Shown in pieces: positions 1 through 13,420 of a stretch of 64,000 nucleotides of DNA (its first letter is position 1; the number at the start of each line of letters is the position of its first letter). The notes beneath the pieces were generated by a model, which ran no database searches, was not told the DNA's origin, and was given only the letters and a program-made list of their open reading frames with translations. Both the position numbers and the translations under genes were made by a program. Location of the stretch: positions 8,440,453 to 8,504,452 of the forward strand of contig OX365946.1 of NCBI GenBank assembly GCA_947247005.1, written 5' to 3'. This DNA comes from Spisula solida. Lineage: Eukaryota > Mollusca > Bivalvia > Venerida > Mactridae.

Positions 1-2
1 TT

Positions 3-1100
3 AATTCAACTGGTTTTAATTTGACAACTAATGATGATACTCCCTTGACGTATCCGCCGATGCCATCGAGGCCCCCGATGCCCAATGACGTCTTAGAGGA
101 CTTTAATAAATACGCGTATGTGATAACATGTGTAGTTGGAATACTGGGTAATATTTTGATTTACATTGTGTTCACTAGAACTAAACTGAAGAAGCCATCT
201 ACGTCACGTTACCTTGCGGCCGCAGCCGTCGCTGATAGCGGATACTTGCTGGCCGTTATGTTCGTGAAGCTTGGACAATTCCACAAGTTACGATTTCATC
301 AGTTGGTAGGGCCATGTCAGATTATATCGTTTAGTGAACATGCATTTTCTTTTTTATCAAGATGGTATCTTACTGCGGTTATTGTAGAGAAGTATATTGG
401 AGTGATGTGGCCACGGAAGAAATCTGATATGTGCACTGTATTCCGAGCCAAGTGTGTGATCATTTGTATAGCCATTCTCAGTATCGTATGTTACCTGTAT
501 GTTACCTGGTTTGTTGGGGTGTCTGACAACCCTCCTCGCTGTGGGTTGTTCCTTGATAATTTGTCTGTCGTAGAAACATGGTCGATTCTAACAAAACTGG
601 ACATTATCTTTAATTTTGTTTTACCGTATCTCATTATATTTGTTTTGATTATACCCATTTCCTGGCGAACGTGGCAGTACCATAAACGATCCGTGACGTC
701 AAGTGAAAGGTGCTTACGTCGACGTCGTGGACAGACCAATGAAGATAAAGAATTCAAAACTACACCATTGTTAATTTTACTAGCTTGCAGTACTTTGATT
801 TTGTGCACGCCAAGTAGTGCTTTACGACTAAGGGACCTTGGCGACCCGTTTGCAGGCAAACCTCCATCGGATACGGACGTTCTTGTTATGGGATTGTTTC
901 ATTTCTTCGCAGTTTTAAACAGTGCGATAAAAGTGTTTGTTTATATATTGGCATCTATTTCTTTCGCTAGAGAACTTGGATTGGTATTTTGTGCCGTTCG
1001 GAAGCTGTGGAAGAGATCTGACTCAAATGAGCTCCAAACAAGACATGTATTAACCGACGGGGATGATGGATTTGTCAATTCAACGGAAGGCACTGTTTAA
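3..1100 (+). CDS. Class A GPCR, probable peptide-receptor-like orphan; 5'-truncated by window edge
   Basis: This is an intronless open frame that runs in from the window edge and ends at TAA 1098-1100. The first in-frame ATG is at 60, but the frame stays open upstream and codes for N-glycosylation sequons (NST, NLT), so the true start probably lies outside the window. Counting the codon at 21 as residue 1, seven hydrophobic helices are visible. TM1 is at 31-51 with Asn44 in the GN motif, and TM2 has Asp72. Cys99 and Cys174 can form the TM3-ECL2 disulfide. TM3 ends in EKY (123-125) in place of DRY. TM5 carries Pro202, ICL3 is Arg-rich (229-237), TM6 has LCTPS (260-264) in place of CWxP, and TM7 has KVFVY (303-307) in place of NPxxY. 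The tail is short and hydrophilic. It should act at the plasma membrane, coupling an extracellular ligand, probably a peptide, to G proteins. The overall look recalls invertebrate FMRFamide/TRH-receptor-like orphans. The ligand cannot be read from the sequence. Confidence 0.85.
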   Translation, partial: NSTGFNLTTNDDTPLTYPPMPSRPPMPNDVLEDFNKYAYVITCVVGILGNILIYIVFTRTKLKKPSTSRYLAAAAVADSGYLLAVMFVKLGQFHKLRFHQLVGPCQIISFSEHAFSFLSRWYLTAVIVEKYIGVMWPRKKSDMCTVFRAKCVIICIAILSIVCYLYVTWFVGVSDNPPRCGLFLDNLSVVETWSILTKLDIIFNFVLPYLIIFVLIIPISWRTWQYHKRSVTSSERCLRRRRGQTNEDKEFKTTPLLILLACSTLILCTPSSALRLRDLGDPFAGKPPSDTDVLVMGLFHFFAVLNSAIKVFVYILASISFARELGLVFCAVRKLWKRSDSNELQTRHVLTDGDDGFVNSTEGTV

Positions 1101-1689
1101 AATCTATATTTTGTATCAATAATATGTATATGTAGTTAGTATAAATATGTTTATCAGATATGCGTATTATGTAGCGCAACTTTTAAGGCACGTATTTATG
1201 TACAGTACTTTGGTCATAGTTTCAAGACTCTTCGTTAAGCTTACATTTGTTTCTTTCCTATATCTCATCGAACATAATTATACCATATGTTTTGATAACC
1301 TGATTATACGTTAACTTTGACTTAACTAAGAAAGGTACATTAAATTTTGTTACTGAGCGCCAAATGTTTTGTCTATTTTAGCAAACTTGTGTGTGTTAAT
1401 ACAACTACGAATAGGTACATTTGATAGTCAATCAATATAAAGAAATGTATTTATCCATATTACAGTAAATAACACTGCATATGAAACGACCTGACAATTC
1501 AAAAATGTACTAAATAAGGGTGTGCACATTTATGTACCATAAAACCTTTTTATAATTTTTTTTGCACAAAATGTTGGATGTATGCTACAGATATATCTAT
1601 TAAAGAACAAATACACATAAAAAGACGGTTTCCACTCAGCAAAATGGTGGTCCGTAACTTATCTTGGTATAATATTTTGTAGACAATAT

Positions 1690-1695
1690 AATAAA
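1690..1695 (+). promoter_or_regulatory. Possible polyadenylation signal of the GPCR
   Basis: This is the first canonical AATAAA that I see downstream of the receptor stop codon, 590 bases on. In DNA this AT-rich the hexamer arises often by chance, so the assignment is weak. Confidence 0.2.
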
Positions 1696-3839
1696 ACAAT
1701 ATATATTAATTGAATGTCAAACTTTCCGAAAATGACTGCTAAAAAAGACAAACTATACACAAAATTGGCCGTATCTCAAAAATAACCTGGATGACCATTA
1801 TAAATTGTACTGCTTATTTAGTTGATAAAAGAGTACTCAATCTAAAATTTAATAAAAAAGATATATCGCGGTACTACTTTTTGCGATACAACGTCATTTT
1901 TGCCCCCTTTATCATTAAAACCGTAAACGAGACACATTGCCTGCACGAACAGAAGAGAACAGTCCAACACTAAAAGAGTGCTTACATTTGCATATCATAC
2001 ACATGCTTACAGAGCATATATAATGAGAAGAAATTGAGGTGTTACCATGATTCGTTTTGTGCAGCTACGGCATATTTGTGTCATTTTCAATAAAAATTGC
2101 CGTGAAATGGCGCAAAAAGACCAAATTAGTATATTTTGCACATATGTTTTTCCAACATTCATTGTTTTATCATACTCTATATTTAGATTAGGATGTTGAT
2201 TAAAGTATACTTAATCTCAAAATTAAAGTAAAACATATCGGAAATGTATTTATAGGAGTCCAAACAGACTTGTTTACAACTCCAATTCCTATCTAAATTT
2301 ACCTTAAAACTACCTGTTTCTAATGCTCGTATATGTACCTCATTTCCTCAATAATCTTGTCTATTTTACAAATAATAATGCATAACTATATAATAAATAT
2401 TGTTTAAACTAAAGTAAAACATAGTTCATTATGCTACGTTTTCTGCTATTATTACGGAATGCTTCCTCTTTTCCTTAGTTTGCAATGAAGTCACATTCTA
2501 TATAACACCGAGGTCACAGATGTGCCTTGGATCGCTCACCGGAATAATCTTCACAAGTTTGGTCAAGAAATCATTAACTTATTCCCTATATATACTACTG
2601 ACAGTAGGAGTGTATAAACCATACATTTAAACCGATTATTGTGTATGCTAAAGTTAAAATTTACAAATTGATTATAGTGTTTATTATTATATGAATATAT
2701 TTGATACGATTAGAACTGATTATGCTAATAATGTCACCATTAACCATTGTAAAATATATGAAATTGTATATACTTGTAGAATGATAGGCATATTTGCCCT
2801 TTTCCTAAATAAACTATATTAGTAAAACGTCCTTATAATAAAGTTCAATGTTTTTCAGCACAAATTTAGCTTAAAAAATGCCGTTGAATATAGTGTAAAA
2901 GTAATAACAGCATTTTATCTGACAATATCATCTGTATAGAATCTTGACCTGCCATCATTAGGAACGGCAGATACACGGTATGGCTATTGGAGCGGGTGCC
3001 ACAGTCTTAATATGGTAGAGACATGTCAGTTCCACTCGAAAGAAAATAGTCTCAGTAAAACACCAGCCAGCCACCAGCATCTCATATACACAAATGTGTT
3101 CATCATTACCATATTTGCCATCCTTTGAAGAGTGCATGTCATTTTAATTGTCTAGCTGTTTTGAACAACGACCGGGTATGTTGGCGTCTCGTAGGCATGT
3201 TTCAAGTATGTTCATCATGAATATTAAGTGCGAAATGAATTACACGATTTTCATGCGGGGGAAATTAGCCGATATACCATTTTCTGACAGTGTGACGGAA
3301 AACAAAGACAATGGGTTAAACTTAAAACATAACGGTACTCTAGAAGATACGTAAAATTGACACGTTCCTTCAAGTTACCAATTTAAAATGTTTAAATTTT
3401 TAATTTATTTGCGAAACCTTTGACGCTCAGTGTAGACGGCTATTTATCTATTTGTAACATAAGACTCGAAGCGCAACAGTTGATACAATAAAAAAACTAG
3501 TATATACCGATACATAAATATAAACGAATAGGTAAGATCATGTAACTTAATATAATTTCTACTGTTGAATTTTACGGTTGTTGTAGTTCAAGGTTAAATG
3601 CATATTGGTATATCCCATAAATAGTTATCAATGTATGAGTATACTTTTATTCTCCAGAAATATGCATTCATGCATGATTTACGTATTTATTTTAAATACG
3701 GCGTTCTTGAGTGAAATCAAACTCGTCCTCCAGGTCATTCAGCTTTTTGACTGCTGGAATTTGGGCGGCTCATTTACTCGTTCAAGTATTGTTCAGGTAT
3801 TTGTTGGGAATTTATGTCGTGTAATTGTGGTACGTGATG

Positions 3840-3903
3840 TTTTCTATGCTCGGCTGGTTAAGTTCAGTGCTATATTCCTTGTCAGACTTTCTATTATCCT
3901 TTG
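3840..3903 (+). repeat. Dispersed repeat, TGCTCGGCTGG family, copy a
   Basis: This is a roughly 65-bp block reading through GCTCGGCTGGTTAAGTT and ending TTTCTATTATCCTTT. It recurs about nine times in the window, also near 20753, 21652, 31411, 35591, 36441, 47413, 60911/62199 and 62513. This is the only copy upstream of the segmental duplication. Its role is unknown. Confidence 0.6.
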
Positions 3904-5834
3904 CTCTAATGTATTGCCGATTGCACATTTCCGTTCGTATATTTCAATCTATAGTGGTGTACTACTTAACCGGTTAGCTCGCTAATGTTCCACATTACTT
4001 TTGGACGTATTATTGTCTTTATAACAACGGAATAGTATTACTGGTTTTCCTCTCTACTCTTGTCCGAGAAAAACATTTTTAAGGTACATGTATTGTCAAT
4101 CTAACCGACACTATGACTGAGTCAAATTATTAAACACGTTTATCTTTTCGTAGATTCGGTGTTCTTAAAGATATATATTTATTTTCTTATTATTTTCTAT
4201 CTTTATGCACGGAGATGTTAATATTTAACAACACTATTTAATAATAAAACGAGTTCTGTCGACGTAAACCGTCATATTAATTAATAGTAATGAACATATT
4301 TTAAACTGTTTAATGTGTCATTCATATTGAAGCTCAGTACCAAATTATTCTAGGTAAACCGTAATTTACACACAAAAAAATTATGCTAGTAATAAAGAAG
4401 TCGCTCCCAAGGAAACTGCGGAAGATTAAAGAATACTAGTATACCAGTAAAACGTTATCGCACACTGTCTAAGAATAACTAGATGATTACAATAAAACGT
4501 CGTTTGTTATCAGGTTATCAAAACATATGGGATATGTTTGATGAAACATAGGTACGAGCGAACATATTTCTACTAATTGTGCAATTGTTATATATGTTTT
4601 ACGCAATATAAGAATAAGATATATTCTAGAATAGGCCTGGGCTGTTTTAATTCTTAAAACACACAGGACGAAATAAAATACATTCACAAATTGTCCGTAA
4701 GAATCCTATATTATAGACGTAATGTTAAATGAAACATAACAGTCTGCGTAATAATCGGATTTCCCTAAACGCTAAGGAAGATTCTAGAACTGTAGCTTAT
4801 ACTTAGAATGTGCAGGGCATATTTATTACGTGGATAAAAAGCCATTGCTATCATCTTGGAGTAATGGTAGTATGTTGGGTTTTTTTCTGACAAACAGTCG
4901 ATAATGAGCTTAATAAAATGTACAGTAACTATTATTCACTGTGATTTTGTTTTTGGTTGCGTACAGTTATTAATTATGCTCTTCAATGGCTACATTTGCT
5001 ATGAATTATATCATTGTTGTTTTTAATAATATTTTTGCAAACTGTAGATTTATGTCTGTTGTGTGCATGTTCAATACTAGCAAGGCCAAACTTGTTTATG
5101 TTAAATTGAATTAATACCTAGAGTGTCAGCCCCATTTATGTAACATTGTAACATTGTTCGACAAATAACAATTTAATCAAAGCAAAATATATAGCATTTT
5201 ATCCAGTTTCACTACATTGTCGAACTTGAAGCCATGTATCATGTTTATGAGATTAGACATAGTTACCCTCCTTCTTATGCTCCAGAAAGTCTTTACTGTT
5301 AAAGTTTTTACTTCAAACTAATTAAGTAATCGTAAGAAATTAGTTAGTAATTTTTAATGATTTAAAATGGCGGAATGAGGCCTATTTATTCATCAAAAGT
5401 TACTTACTTACAAAAAGCCATATTAGGCCCCAAACAGCAATTTCCAAAAGCAATAACTTGGTGCACATGTAACTCATTTGCACACCCATGTATTTTGAGC
5501 ACTTAAGTTGAGCCCCAAAAGTGGAAAACACCATAAGATTGAAGAAAGCGAAAAATAATCTCCAGTTGATTTGTTTACAAAATAATGAATTGTAAACACA
5601 AAATGCACAATTCATAATCTAAGAGAAGCAACTCTTGCAAAATCAGTATTTTGTCATTTTACTAAATGTTATTTTTGGCATACAGTTTCGACATTCTGTC
5701 CTCAGTTCTTGGTCATTTGTTAAAAAGATCCCAATTTATCCAGTCACTTCCGGCAAAATCTGCCAGTTATCGGATGCCGATTAAACTTAAATAACTAACC
5801 CGACAGAACGACGTTCAACCATGGTATATAATAA

Positions 5835-5835
<1 letters not shown>

Positions 5836-5882
<47 letters not shown>
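5836..5882. repeat. (TA)n microsatellite
   Basis: An uninterrupted dinucleotide run of about 23 TA units. Length is likely to vary between individuals and to be error-prone in assembly. Confidence 0.95.
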
Positions 5883-5884
<2 letters not shown>

Positions 5885-6929
5885 AGAAGTACAAAGGAAA
5901 AAAAATAAGATAGCAGATGATAATCTAGAAATTACCTTGCATGTGCATTATCTATTTCTCGTTGCTGGTATACGAGTCAGTGTACAAGAACATTCGAAAA
6001 TCATTATTATGTAATTAATATGTTATTTTCTCAATAAAAGTATACCGATCATGCTGATGTTGTTACAATTAATGATATCGTTTTTATTTTAATCATATAC
6101 TAAGCACATATGATCAAATTTTTAAAGTGAATTGTTTGTTGTGTACTCCCATTTGTGATTGCATTGGCCAAAAATTTGCTAATGAAACCATTATTCTTCT
6201 TCTTCCGTATACAGGACAGGAATCCATCAGGATTTTGATGACATTTCAGTTGAAATGATACATCTCATGTCGAATTATATCGTGATACAACTAGCAAAAT
6301 ACTAGTATCTTTGTTGAAACCGAACGTTTTTGTAATTTAGATTATTTTTCGGGAAATTACGTACCATACAGAGATTTTGGCGGTTGTATTTTTATTACAT
6401 CAATTCTAATTACGGATGCTTTAGTCAAAGTGATCACAAAAAAAGGAATTTAATTTATTAATTGAAAAAATGTTCTGATGTGCATATAAGTAAAATAGTA
6501 ATATATTTAATGATCCAATTTTGTTTAGAGTCTATTATTTGACCATATCTAAATCAAAGTGGTCAAATATACAGTTGTCTAACCAGCCGCGTACTAGTTG
6601 TCAAAGTACAAAGCGAAATTGAGTAATGAAACACACCACTCTTTTTTATACTCTCGAAGTTCATATGAAATTGCTGATTGATTGTTAAAATAATGAAAAA
6701 AATATATTAACATATCGGACATGGAGGTTGGCATGCTTTCAACACAAACGGCTGAGTGGGAACGCTAAACAACAATTGCTAGCTTTGCATGAAAGTGACC
6801 AAGGCCAAATTACCATATACTTAGACGTGATGGTTCTGATTATTTATTATTACTAACGGTTTTAGAGCATTTCCTAGTGATTTGTGTTGAATTGTGGAAA
6901 TATGGGATTAGAATTTAGAACAGATTTAG

Positions 6930-7110
6930 AAAACAATACAATCAATACAATACAATACAATATTTATTAACAATACAATACAGATATAATGTTTGTTAAT
7001 TTTATACTTTGTTAAAAATGTCGGACAATAGCTATACATAGCTAATGTTTCGTTGATATACATGTATCCTACTTAAAATAAATATTGTATTGTAGAAAAG
7101 AAATACATGG
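6930..7110 (-). mobile_element. Likely LINE 3' end fragment (minus strand)
   Basis: Read on the minus strand, the segment ends in TTAATAAATATTGTATTG followed by further TATTG pentamers. That is the layout of a LINE 3' UTR: an AATAAA signal, then a short tandem tail. The tail spans about 6934-6981 and is broken into two blocks. No reverse-transcriptase coding sequence remains, so the family is not known. Confidence 0.4.
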
Positions 7111-9065
7111 CGATAAAAAATAGCAGACATGTAGTCTTCTTGCGTTCAATATAACTGTATCTGAATCTGTAACTGGTTTGTGGCTATTGTAACCCGTTAT
7201 ATTGTCTCTCTTCTTGGCGAAACAAATGAGAGCAGTCATCTGAACATGTCAGTATGTTTTATGTCTTCATTTGCATATAATGACAAGTTCCGATGTCACA
7301 ACAATGCCTATATCACCGCAATTCACGTAAATACGTCATGGCTTGTCTTTAATTGTGAACATAACGTACATGAATTATGTATGTGTCACATACATACACT
7401 GTTTGTAATTAACGTCAACCAAAAGTTCTCCTCTCGCTCAGTATGCGAGGCATGCCGACATTTTGTTCCGAACCACGACCTGCCAAATGGAATAATTATA
7501 CTTATTACATTGGATACCATTTGCATTACCACTTGTCAACCCGAATGGCAGTTGGTGTCTAGCGACGCCTTGCACTACAAAGTACGACAGAAAGTGTTAG
7601 ACCGCTCTGCTATCGTAAAACACAACAACATTTGAATGAAAACATTAATATACTTACGAGTACATCACATCACACCAGCGCTGGGTTGTTATATGGATAA
7701 CACAACTTATTCATTCATCCACCAGAAGAAAACGCCGATTCCATTTAATGGCGTGTTTCTTGACTTGTCATCGGCCATCCGCTAGTCACAAGAAACAAAT
7801 GTATCTTAATAGGTAGACCAGTTTCTAGAGCACTTGATATCGTATAGATATAATTGTATATACAAAATGATATTAATTTATCTCTTATTGGGATTGAAAA
7901 ACATTTATATAACGATGAAGTACAGACTATTGACATATTCAGTGTTTATTGCTTGATGCTTCAATCGAAGTTGGGGGCAGATGTCGAGTAGGTTAAAACA
8001 GATAATTATGTAGCACACACTGTCAGGTGACGTAATATGTTTATGTGTATACTATGTTACAAACGGATGCTTGGATACTCTACAAAATAGCTTAATATTA
8101 TATCTTAAGTAAATATCCGGTGGTAAATTGATTCAAATATTTAGTATTCAGTAATGCAAAACACAGACAATTCAAAGCAATGCAGTAGCCATGGCAACTT
8201 CTAGTTACCAAGGGAAATTCAAAGACACAGAGCGTACCATCCGCCAGACACAGATACTTTACCCAAGCTTTTTCATCGTAAGCTGACCCCCACACACACC
8301 ACGAATTACAAATTTATCAGCGGAGACTGGTTCCGAAACTTGTAAAACTTATCAAGGGAATTTCACTCCGGATCCATCGATACACGGGCATAGGAGAAGC
8401 ACCAACTTTCCCTTTCGTTTGCTTTTGTTTAATTGCTGAGTGCCTAACAAGGGAATGGTTGACTAGTCTGTTTGGTATTTCATCTTTTCTCTCTACATGC
8501 ATCCCTTATAAAACGATAATGCAGACATGTATAGTACTGAATGTTGCAGAGAGTTTGCCTAAAGTTGTAGTTTGCACAATGTGAAGTACACTCACGTACT
8601 GAATGTCTGGCGAGAGTGTTATGTTTTATTTAGTCTGTCAGTCGCACCAATCAATTTCGTTCCAGAAATACATTTGTAATTCTAACCAAGAATAGCATTA
8701 TATTATAACTCGTACAGTACATACTGCTGGAATATGTTTTTATTAGATGGCAAGGAATCATATCCCATCTCTCATCAATTGACTGTACCTTTCCTCTCTT
8801 TACATGGAAGATGTTAACGTGAGGTTTTCTTGACAAATACAACATCAAATTGAAAACACCCAATAATCCAATGTACGGTCCTAAAAACGAATGTGTGAAT
8901 ATACAACGCAAATACAATGTGTATTACAACACTGTTTGATATTGCCTGCGTTTCCAACCCGTTTCAAACGACATGTAAATTATCATGTCCGACATTAGAC
9001 CGTCGTACGTATTCAAGTGTCAATAGTTTTGTAGAGACAACACCTCGCATTCATCATAGTTATCA
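7111..9065. other. Intergenic DNA before the duplication, no supported gene
   Basis: A 151-codon frame at 7180-7635 opens with GTG, has no domain that I recognise, no start context and no flanking splice sites. I treat it as chance. The remaining ORFs are shorter and fall on both strands without pattern. Confidence 0.5.
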
Positions 9066-10019
9066 ATAATACATTCTTCAACTGCAGTAAACTGACACCA
9101 GTTTACCATAATAGCTGCAGTAAATAAATAGGTACACATACTTTGTAATGTTTTACACCTATTTAATCTTACAAGGCACATAACGAAGAAGCTGTTCATA
9201 TTGATACGAAACATTGCACTATGATACTAAGTGTACTTATCATCGGCACACACAAATTATACAATTATGCAAGTTTACTTTCAACGGCAGTATATCTGCA
9301 GTTCGGGTGTTGCTATGAACTGCTCTGTCTTCTGTATGTTGCGCGCATCTCCCCACAGCTTGGTCACAACGGATGTGACTGTTGGTCAATCGTCATGTCG
9401 TACATACTTTAGATTAGAGCAGATTGCAGTATACAGAATGGTGTTGACACATTTGCCCCGCATCCTGGCAGGACCCTGTCGTTTCATATGATTCCATAAA
9501 GCAATGTTCTGAACGTAGACAGAAGTTCAATACAAGTTCAAATGTGTACTCAATCATTTAAAAAATTCGTATTAATTCTCAACCCTTTCCCAGGAAAGAT
9601 ACATACACTGCATTCGTGGGCAATAGGTTCAACACAAGAATGATTCTCTGACAACACGTCTGTTAAATTGACAAAGCAGAATGTTGGTTGTCTAGACAAC
9701 ATATTGACTGAATTTTAATTTTAATTTATTCCCCAGTGTTCTTTTTTGAATACAAAATGTCAACTTTATGGATAGGCTTTGTACATAATGGTTGCGGAAG
9801 GCAATGCGTGTGAACCTACCTTTGATCTCAAATAAATTCGCGACGATTACTCTTCTCATGAATCAATCATTAATATCATTAGTGAGTAGTTGATAGAGAG
9901 CTAACTTAATATCAAACGAACGGGCTTGGTGCCAATACAAAATGTAAAAAGCATAAATGACAATAAAAAGGAGCTTGTTACATATACAAATGCCGATATA
10001 AAATATACAAGCTTATACC

Positions 10020-10494
10020 AAGAAGCGAAGCCCAACGCCCACCACTTCAGATCACTACAGGACCCTAGGCATATCCTGGCAAGACAATGTGACAAATACA
10101 GAGGTCCTGCACATAGCCCAGACAACAACCATCTACACAATGCTCAGCGAACGGTGCCTGTGCTGGCTCGGGCACGTACGGTGAATAGATACCGGGTACA
10201 TTCAACAGTATATTATGTATGGGCAGCTTGAAAAAGACATACGAGCAACTGGTCGACCATGTATACGCTTTAAAGACACATGTAAGCGTGTTCTCCGGTT
10301 GCTCAAAACGATTTCCCAAGACGACCGTACAGAGAAAAGAGAAGATCAGAGGAAAAGACGCAAACGACAAAGATCCATTGGCAAGATGATTCTGCATATG
10401 TTTGTGTAGACTGCACTAAGGACTGCCACTCCCGCAAAGGACTGTTAAGGCATCGCAGTTGTTGTTTAACAACCACGGAGCGTAGATAGAGTCA

Positions 10495-10533
<39 letters not shown>

Positions 10534-10535
10534 GC
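10020..10535 (+). mobile_element. LINE fragment: C-terminal end of ORF2 plus (GAT)n tail
   Basis: One frame reads YRTLGISWQDNVTNTEVL, then SERCLCWLGHV, a TGA stop near 10182, then YGQLEKDIRATGRPCIRFKD. These match the conserved segment after the reverse transcriptase in jockey/CR1-type non-LTR elements of invertebrates, where RRLRWLGHV and LYGEL...GRP..RYKD are familiar. A frameshift further on, the sequence codes for a CxxC...H-type zinc-knuckle (CVDCTKDCHSRKGLLRH). The 3' UTR ends in GAT repeats. It is absent from copy 2 of the duplication, so it inserted later. It is 5'-truncated and dead (stop codon, frameshift). Confidence 0.8.
10495..10530. repeat. (GAT)12 microsatellite, LINE 3' tail
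   Basis: Twelve perfect GAT units directly follow the LINE 3' UTR, as expected for a tail made by slippage of the element's own terminal repeat during target-primed reverse transcription. Confidence 0.9.
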
Positions 10536-11406
10536 TTAATATAACATAAAAACAATCGGAAGATTCTGGTTGCAACTGACTTTTGGGAAAAGTGAGTTTT
10601 TCTGTTACATCAGCTACTGTTTTTTATCATGTGTTTGACATGGGCTTGCTGTTGATGCGGTTGACGACTTCAATATGGTAAACAGTGTTATCAGATGACC
10701 TCAAAGATGTTGTCAAACGTTGGTTAACTTACTTCTGCAGTACGTTATACAACCTCTAGACTATGTTCATGACATCGGATTCCGACTGACATACAGTAAG
10801 TTCGTTATTATGCTTAGAATTGGCTGGGGGATTGCTTGTACAATTCGGTCTCGAGCGACTTGGTCGACCATCACTAGTTTTCCTAAGCCTTAGTGATCAC
10901 GCTATCACCAATGCACATGCCCCGGAACAAACAGTCATTCATGCAATGAAACCACACAAAACAATTGACGACTTTTACTATGTATTTGCTAAAAAATCGT
11001 CCGACACCTCCATACATGCAAATCATACCAAATTACGTGTAACATAGGTGAACTGTTTTATGGGAAAGGTTATCTGAGATAGATAAATAGGAAATAAAAC
11101 CGTGAGAATAAAATAGCGTTTCAACAGTACATATATTTGAGAGTTATGTATTTAAAGGTATCTACATGTATTTACCTTTAAACGTTCAGCTGATAGTTGC
11201 TTACAATGTGCCTACCATTTGCTCAGCAAATTCACCCTCAACGTTTGTTCCAACACAAAAGACGGAATAAAATTTGATGCATAAAATCCTTGTTCGGCTT
11301 TCAACATTACCCATGTGACTATGATTATTATCAGGAATGAGATGTAGGAAGTGATATAACTTGTTCTGCAATACTGGTTGACCAAGTCAAGTCAATATCA
11401 ATGGCA
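10536..11406. other. Copy-1-specific insert, content unrecognised
   Basis: Together with the LINE before it, this stretch is missing from copy 2, which goes straight from GGGCTGGGTAATA to CCATAATTACTCGC. I find no inverted ends and no coding motif. The 75-codon frame at 10820-11047 has no recognisable domain. Confidence 0.5.
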
Positions 11407-11605
11407 TTTTGCCATAATTACTCGCTCCTCAAAGTACATATTACTATAACAAACACATATGTACAAACAATTTAATCAAGAATCCTACATGATTGACACA
11501 TCAGTCAATCTATTTCGACATGACTTTGTATTAGAATCAAACGTATTGGATTTTACGCTACCAGCTCGATATAACAACAAACAGCAACAACACTGGAGCG
11601 TAAAG

Positions 11606-13420
11606 CACGCATTCTCAAAATTTGGGCCAATTGTCTGTCACAGCTACTTTAGTGTCCTTAATAACCTATATGCGCGTGCGAAAGTGCAATTGTTAGTTTT
11701 TAGCGTTAGGACTATATATTTCCTCAAAATGAAATATTATATTACATTGAAATTATGTTTTTTTACAACATTTGCATGCTTACAAGATACGACACCCTGC
11801 TCAAAATCGACTGCCACAAGCACAAAACATAAAATTTAAATGTTTCTTAAATTTGTTGTTCATAATTATGTATGCCTATAGGTTGGAAAATGCTCCAATA
11901 TCTGGGCGAGAGTGACACGGACTTACATAGTTCTTATATTGGTGACAGTCCTCATGTCACTGATACGAGGTATTTTACGTGACACTGTTTTGTGGATGTG
12001 ATTGCTAAGTAACGTTTTTCGGTAATTCATCAATTCAATAAACCAGACTGTTCACAAATATACATACGATTGATAAATACACATATTTTACAACAAAACA
12101 CTTTTTATAATTCAGTTTATTTCATGTATAAACTAGTCAGGGTAATTCATGTTGTATTCTAACGTGACGCCCATAAATCGCATATTTATTGAGGAATAGT
12201 CATTTAGTCCTTGTTATATGTCTGAGGTCTGAAAAAAACTTTGGAATTTGAATAAAAAATTAAATTTAGGGTATGTTTAAAATTTATGGTATGTTTATTT
12301 TGAATGACCTATTATTTGCTTTTCAACAGAAATTTTTATTTATTGACATGTGAGTTATAACTTCAATTTATTCTTGAAAGAAAATGGTGCAACGTAATAA
12401 ATATTCTAGAACTAAAGTCACACTGACTGTTTACCGTACGGTCAGCATGTTTTTATTCGTCACGTAAAATACAATTTAGTGTCACGTAAATTTTAAGTTC
12501 AAAATTTGAAATTTCTTATTAATGTACGCTTGATTTTTTGCATTCGATGACTTACAATGTTATTTTAGTTTTTGATATCTCTTAATGATTAGTATTTGCA
12601 TAGTTTGCAGGTTAATCAAACTGAATATTTGACATTGGAAGTAAGACGAGTAAGGACGTACAATTTCCAGTTCATGTAGTTACATTAAATGAAATAGAGA
12701 AGATGAGAAGCAATGCTGCCTGTGACATGTTATATATAATGTTATATGCACTAGCATATTATCGTTCATTTATGACAAACTAATGCATATAATGACAGCA
12801 AATGTGTGTACAATCACGTCACGTAAAATACAAAATAATTCCAACGTTGTTTGAGCCAATACAGCAAAAAATTGTTGATGAGTTTCTCTTGAATGTTACG
12901 TGACGATTACTTCAGTACGAAAACACGCACTTTATATATGTGCGTAGCCAGATTATTTTAGATACTGTCCCAAATTAATAAGTAGTGCCATAGGTTATGA
13001 CTTATGTTTTTGAATATAACACTGACATTTTTATGAATTTGTACTAAAAAGAGTAAACACTAAATTGAATGTAATAATGTACATACCGGTTTCATAAATA
13101 TACTGGCAGTTTATTGTTTTCATGCAGTTGGTATGTGTAGATAAGTTGTAATTGAGTATTAGAAATAACCAAAGCATTACTGAACATCATTGTTGTGTTC
13201 ATTAGGTTATGCAGTAATAACGTAAAATACACTGATGAAAACACATGCTTGTTTCAAACAACAACATTGAAAAATGTATGTGTTTATTGATGAGGGCATG
13301 TATGAAAAATGTTGCTAAAGATGTTCGACTTTCATGACAGATGGATGTTTGTAATGAACTTAAAGGTCAGATTATTCATAACTGTTCCATCCAGATTGGC
13401 CCAAAGTTTGAGAATGCGTG
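11606..13420. mobile_element. 1815-bp TIR element with GTCACGTAA repeats, unclassified
   Basis: The ends are inverted repeats that begin CACGCATTCTCAAA and continue TTTGGGCCAAT with one mismatch. Copy 2 has the empty site (GCGTAAAAGCAG near 28270). The flanks here read GTAAAG on the left and AAAAGCAG on the right, suggesting a short target duplication (3-5 bp, not resolvable by eye). Inside, the 9-mer GTCACGTAA or its complement occurs at about 11975, 12459, 12481, 12819 and 12896, often extended to AAAATACA. No transposase is visible, so it is probably non-autonomous. Confidence 0.75.

Larger units (their letters stand above)
1101..5835. other. AT-rich intergenic DNA, no supported gene
   Basis: The ORFs here are short, lack recognisable domains and have no splice-site support. 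The only recognisable piece is one copy of the window's TGCTCGGCTGG repeat near 3840. Nothing else that I can name is present. Confidence 0.6.

Noticed and set aside
491..859. 122-codon minus-strand ORF
   Set aside because: It lies wholly inside the GPCR on the other strand. The receptor frame explains the lack of stops.
7180..7635. 151-codon plus-strand ORF
   Set aside because: GTG start, no recognisable domain, no splice context, and no second copy to test conservation.
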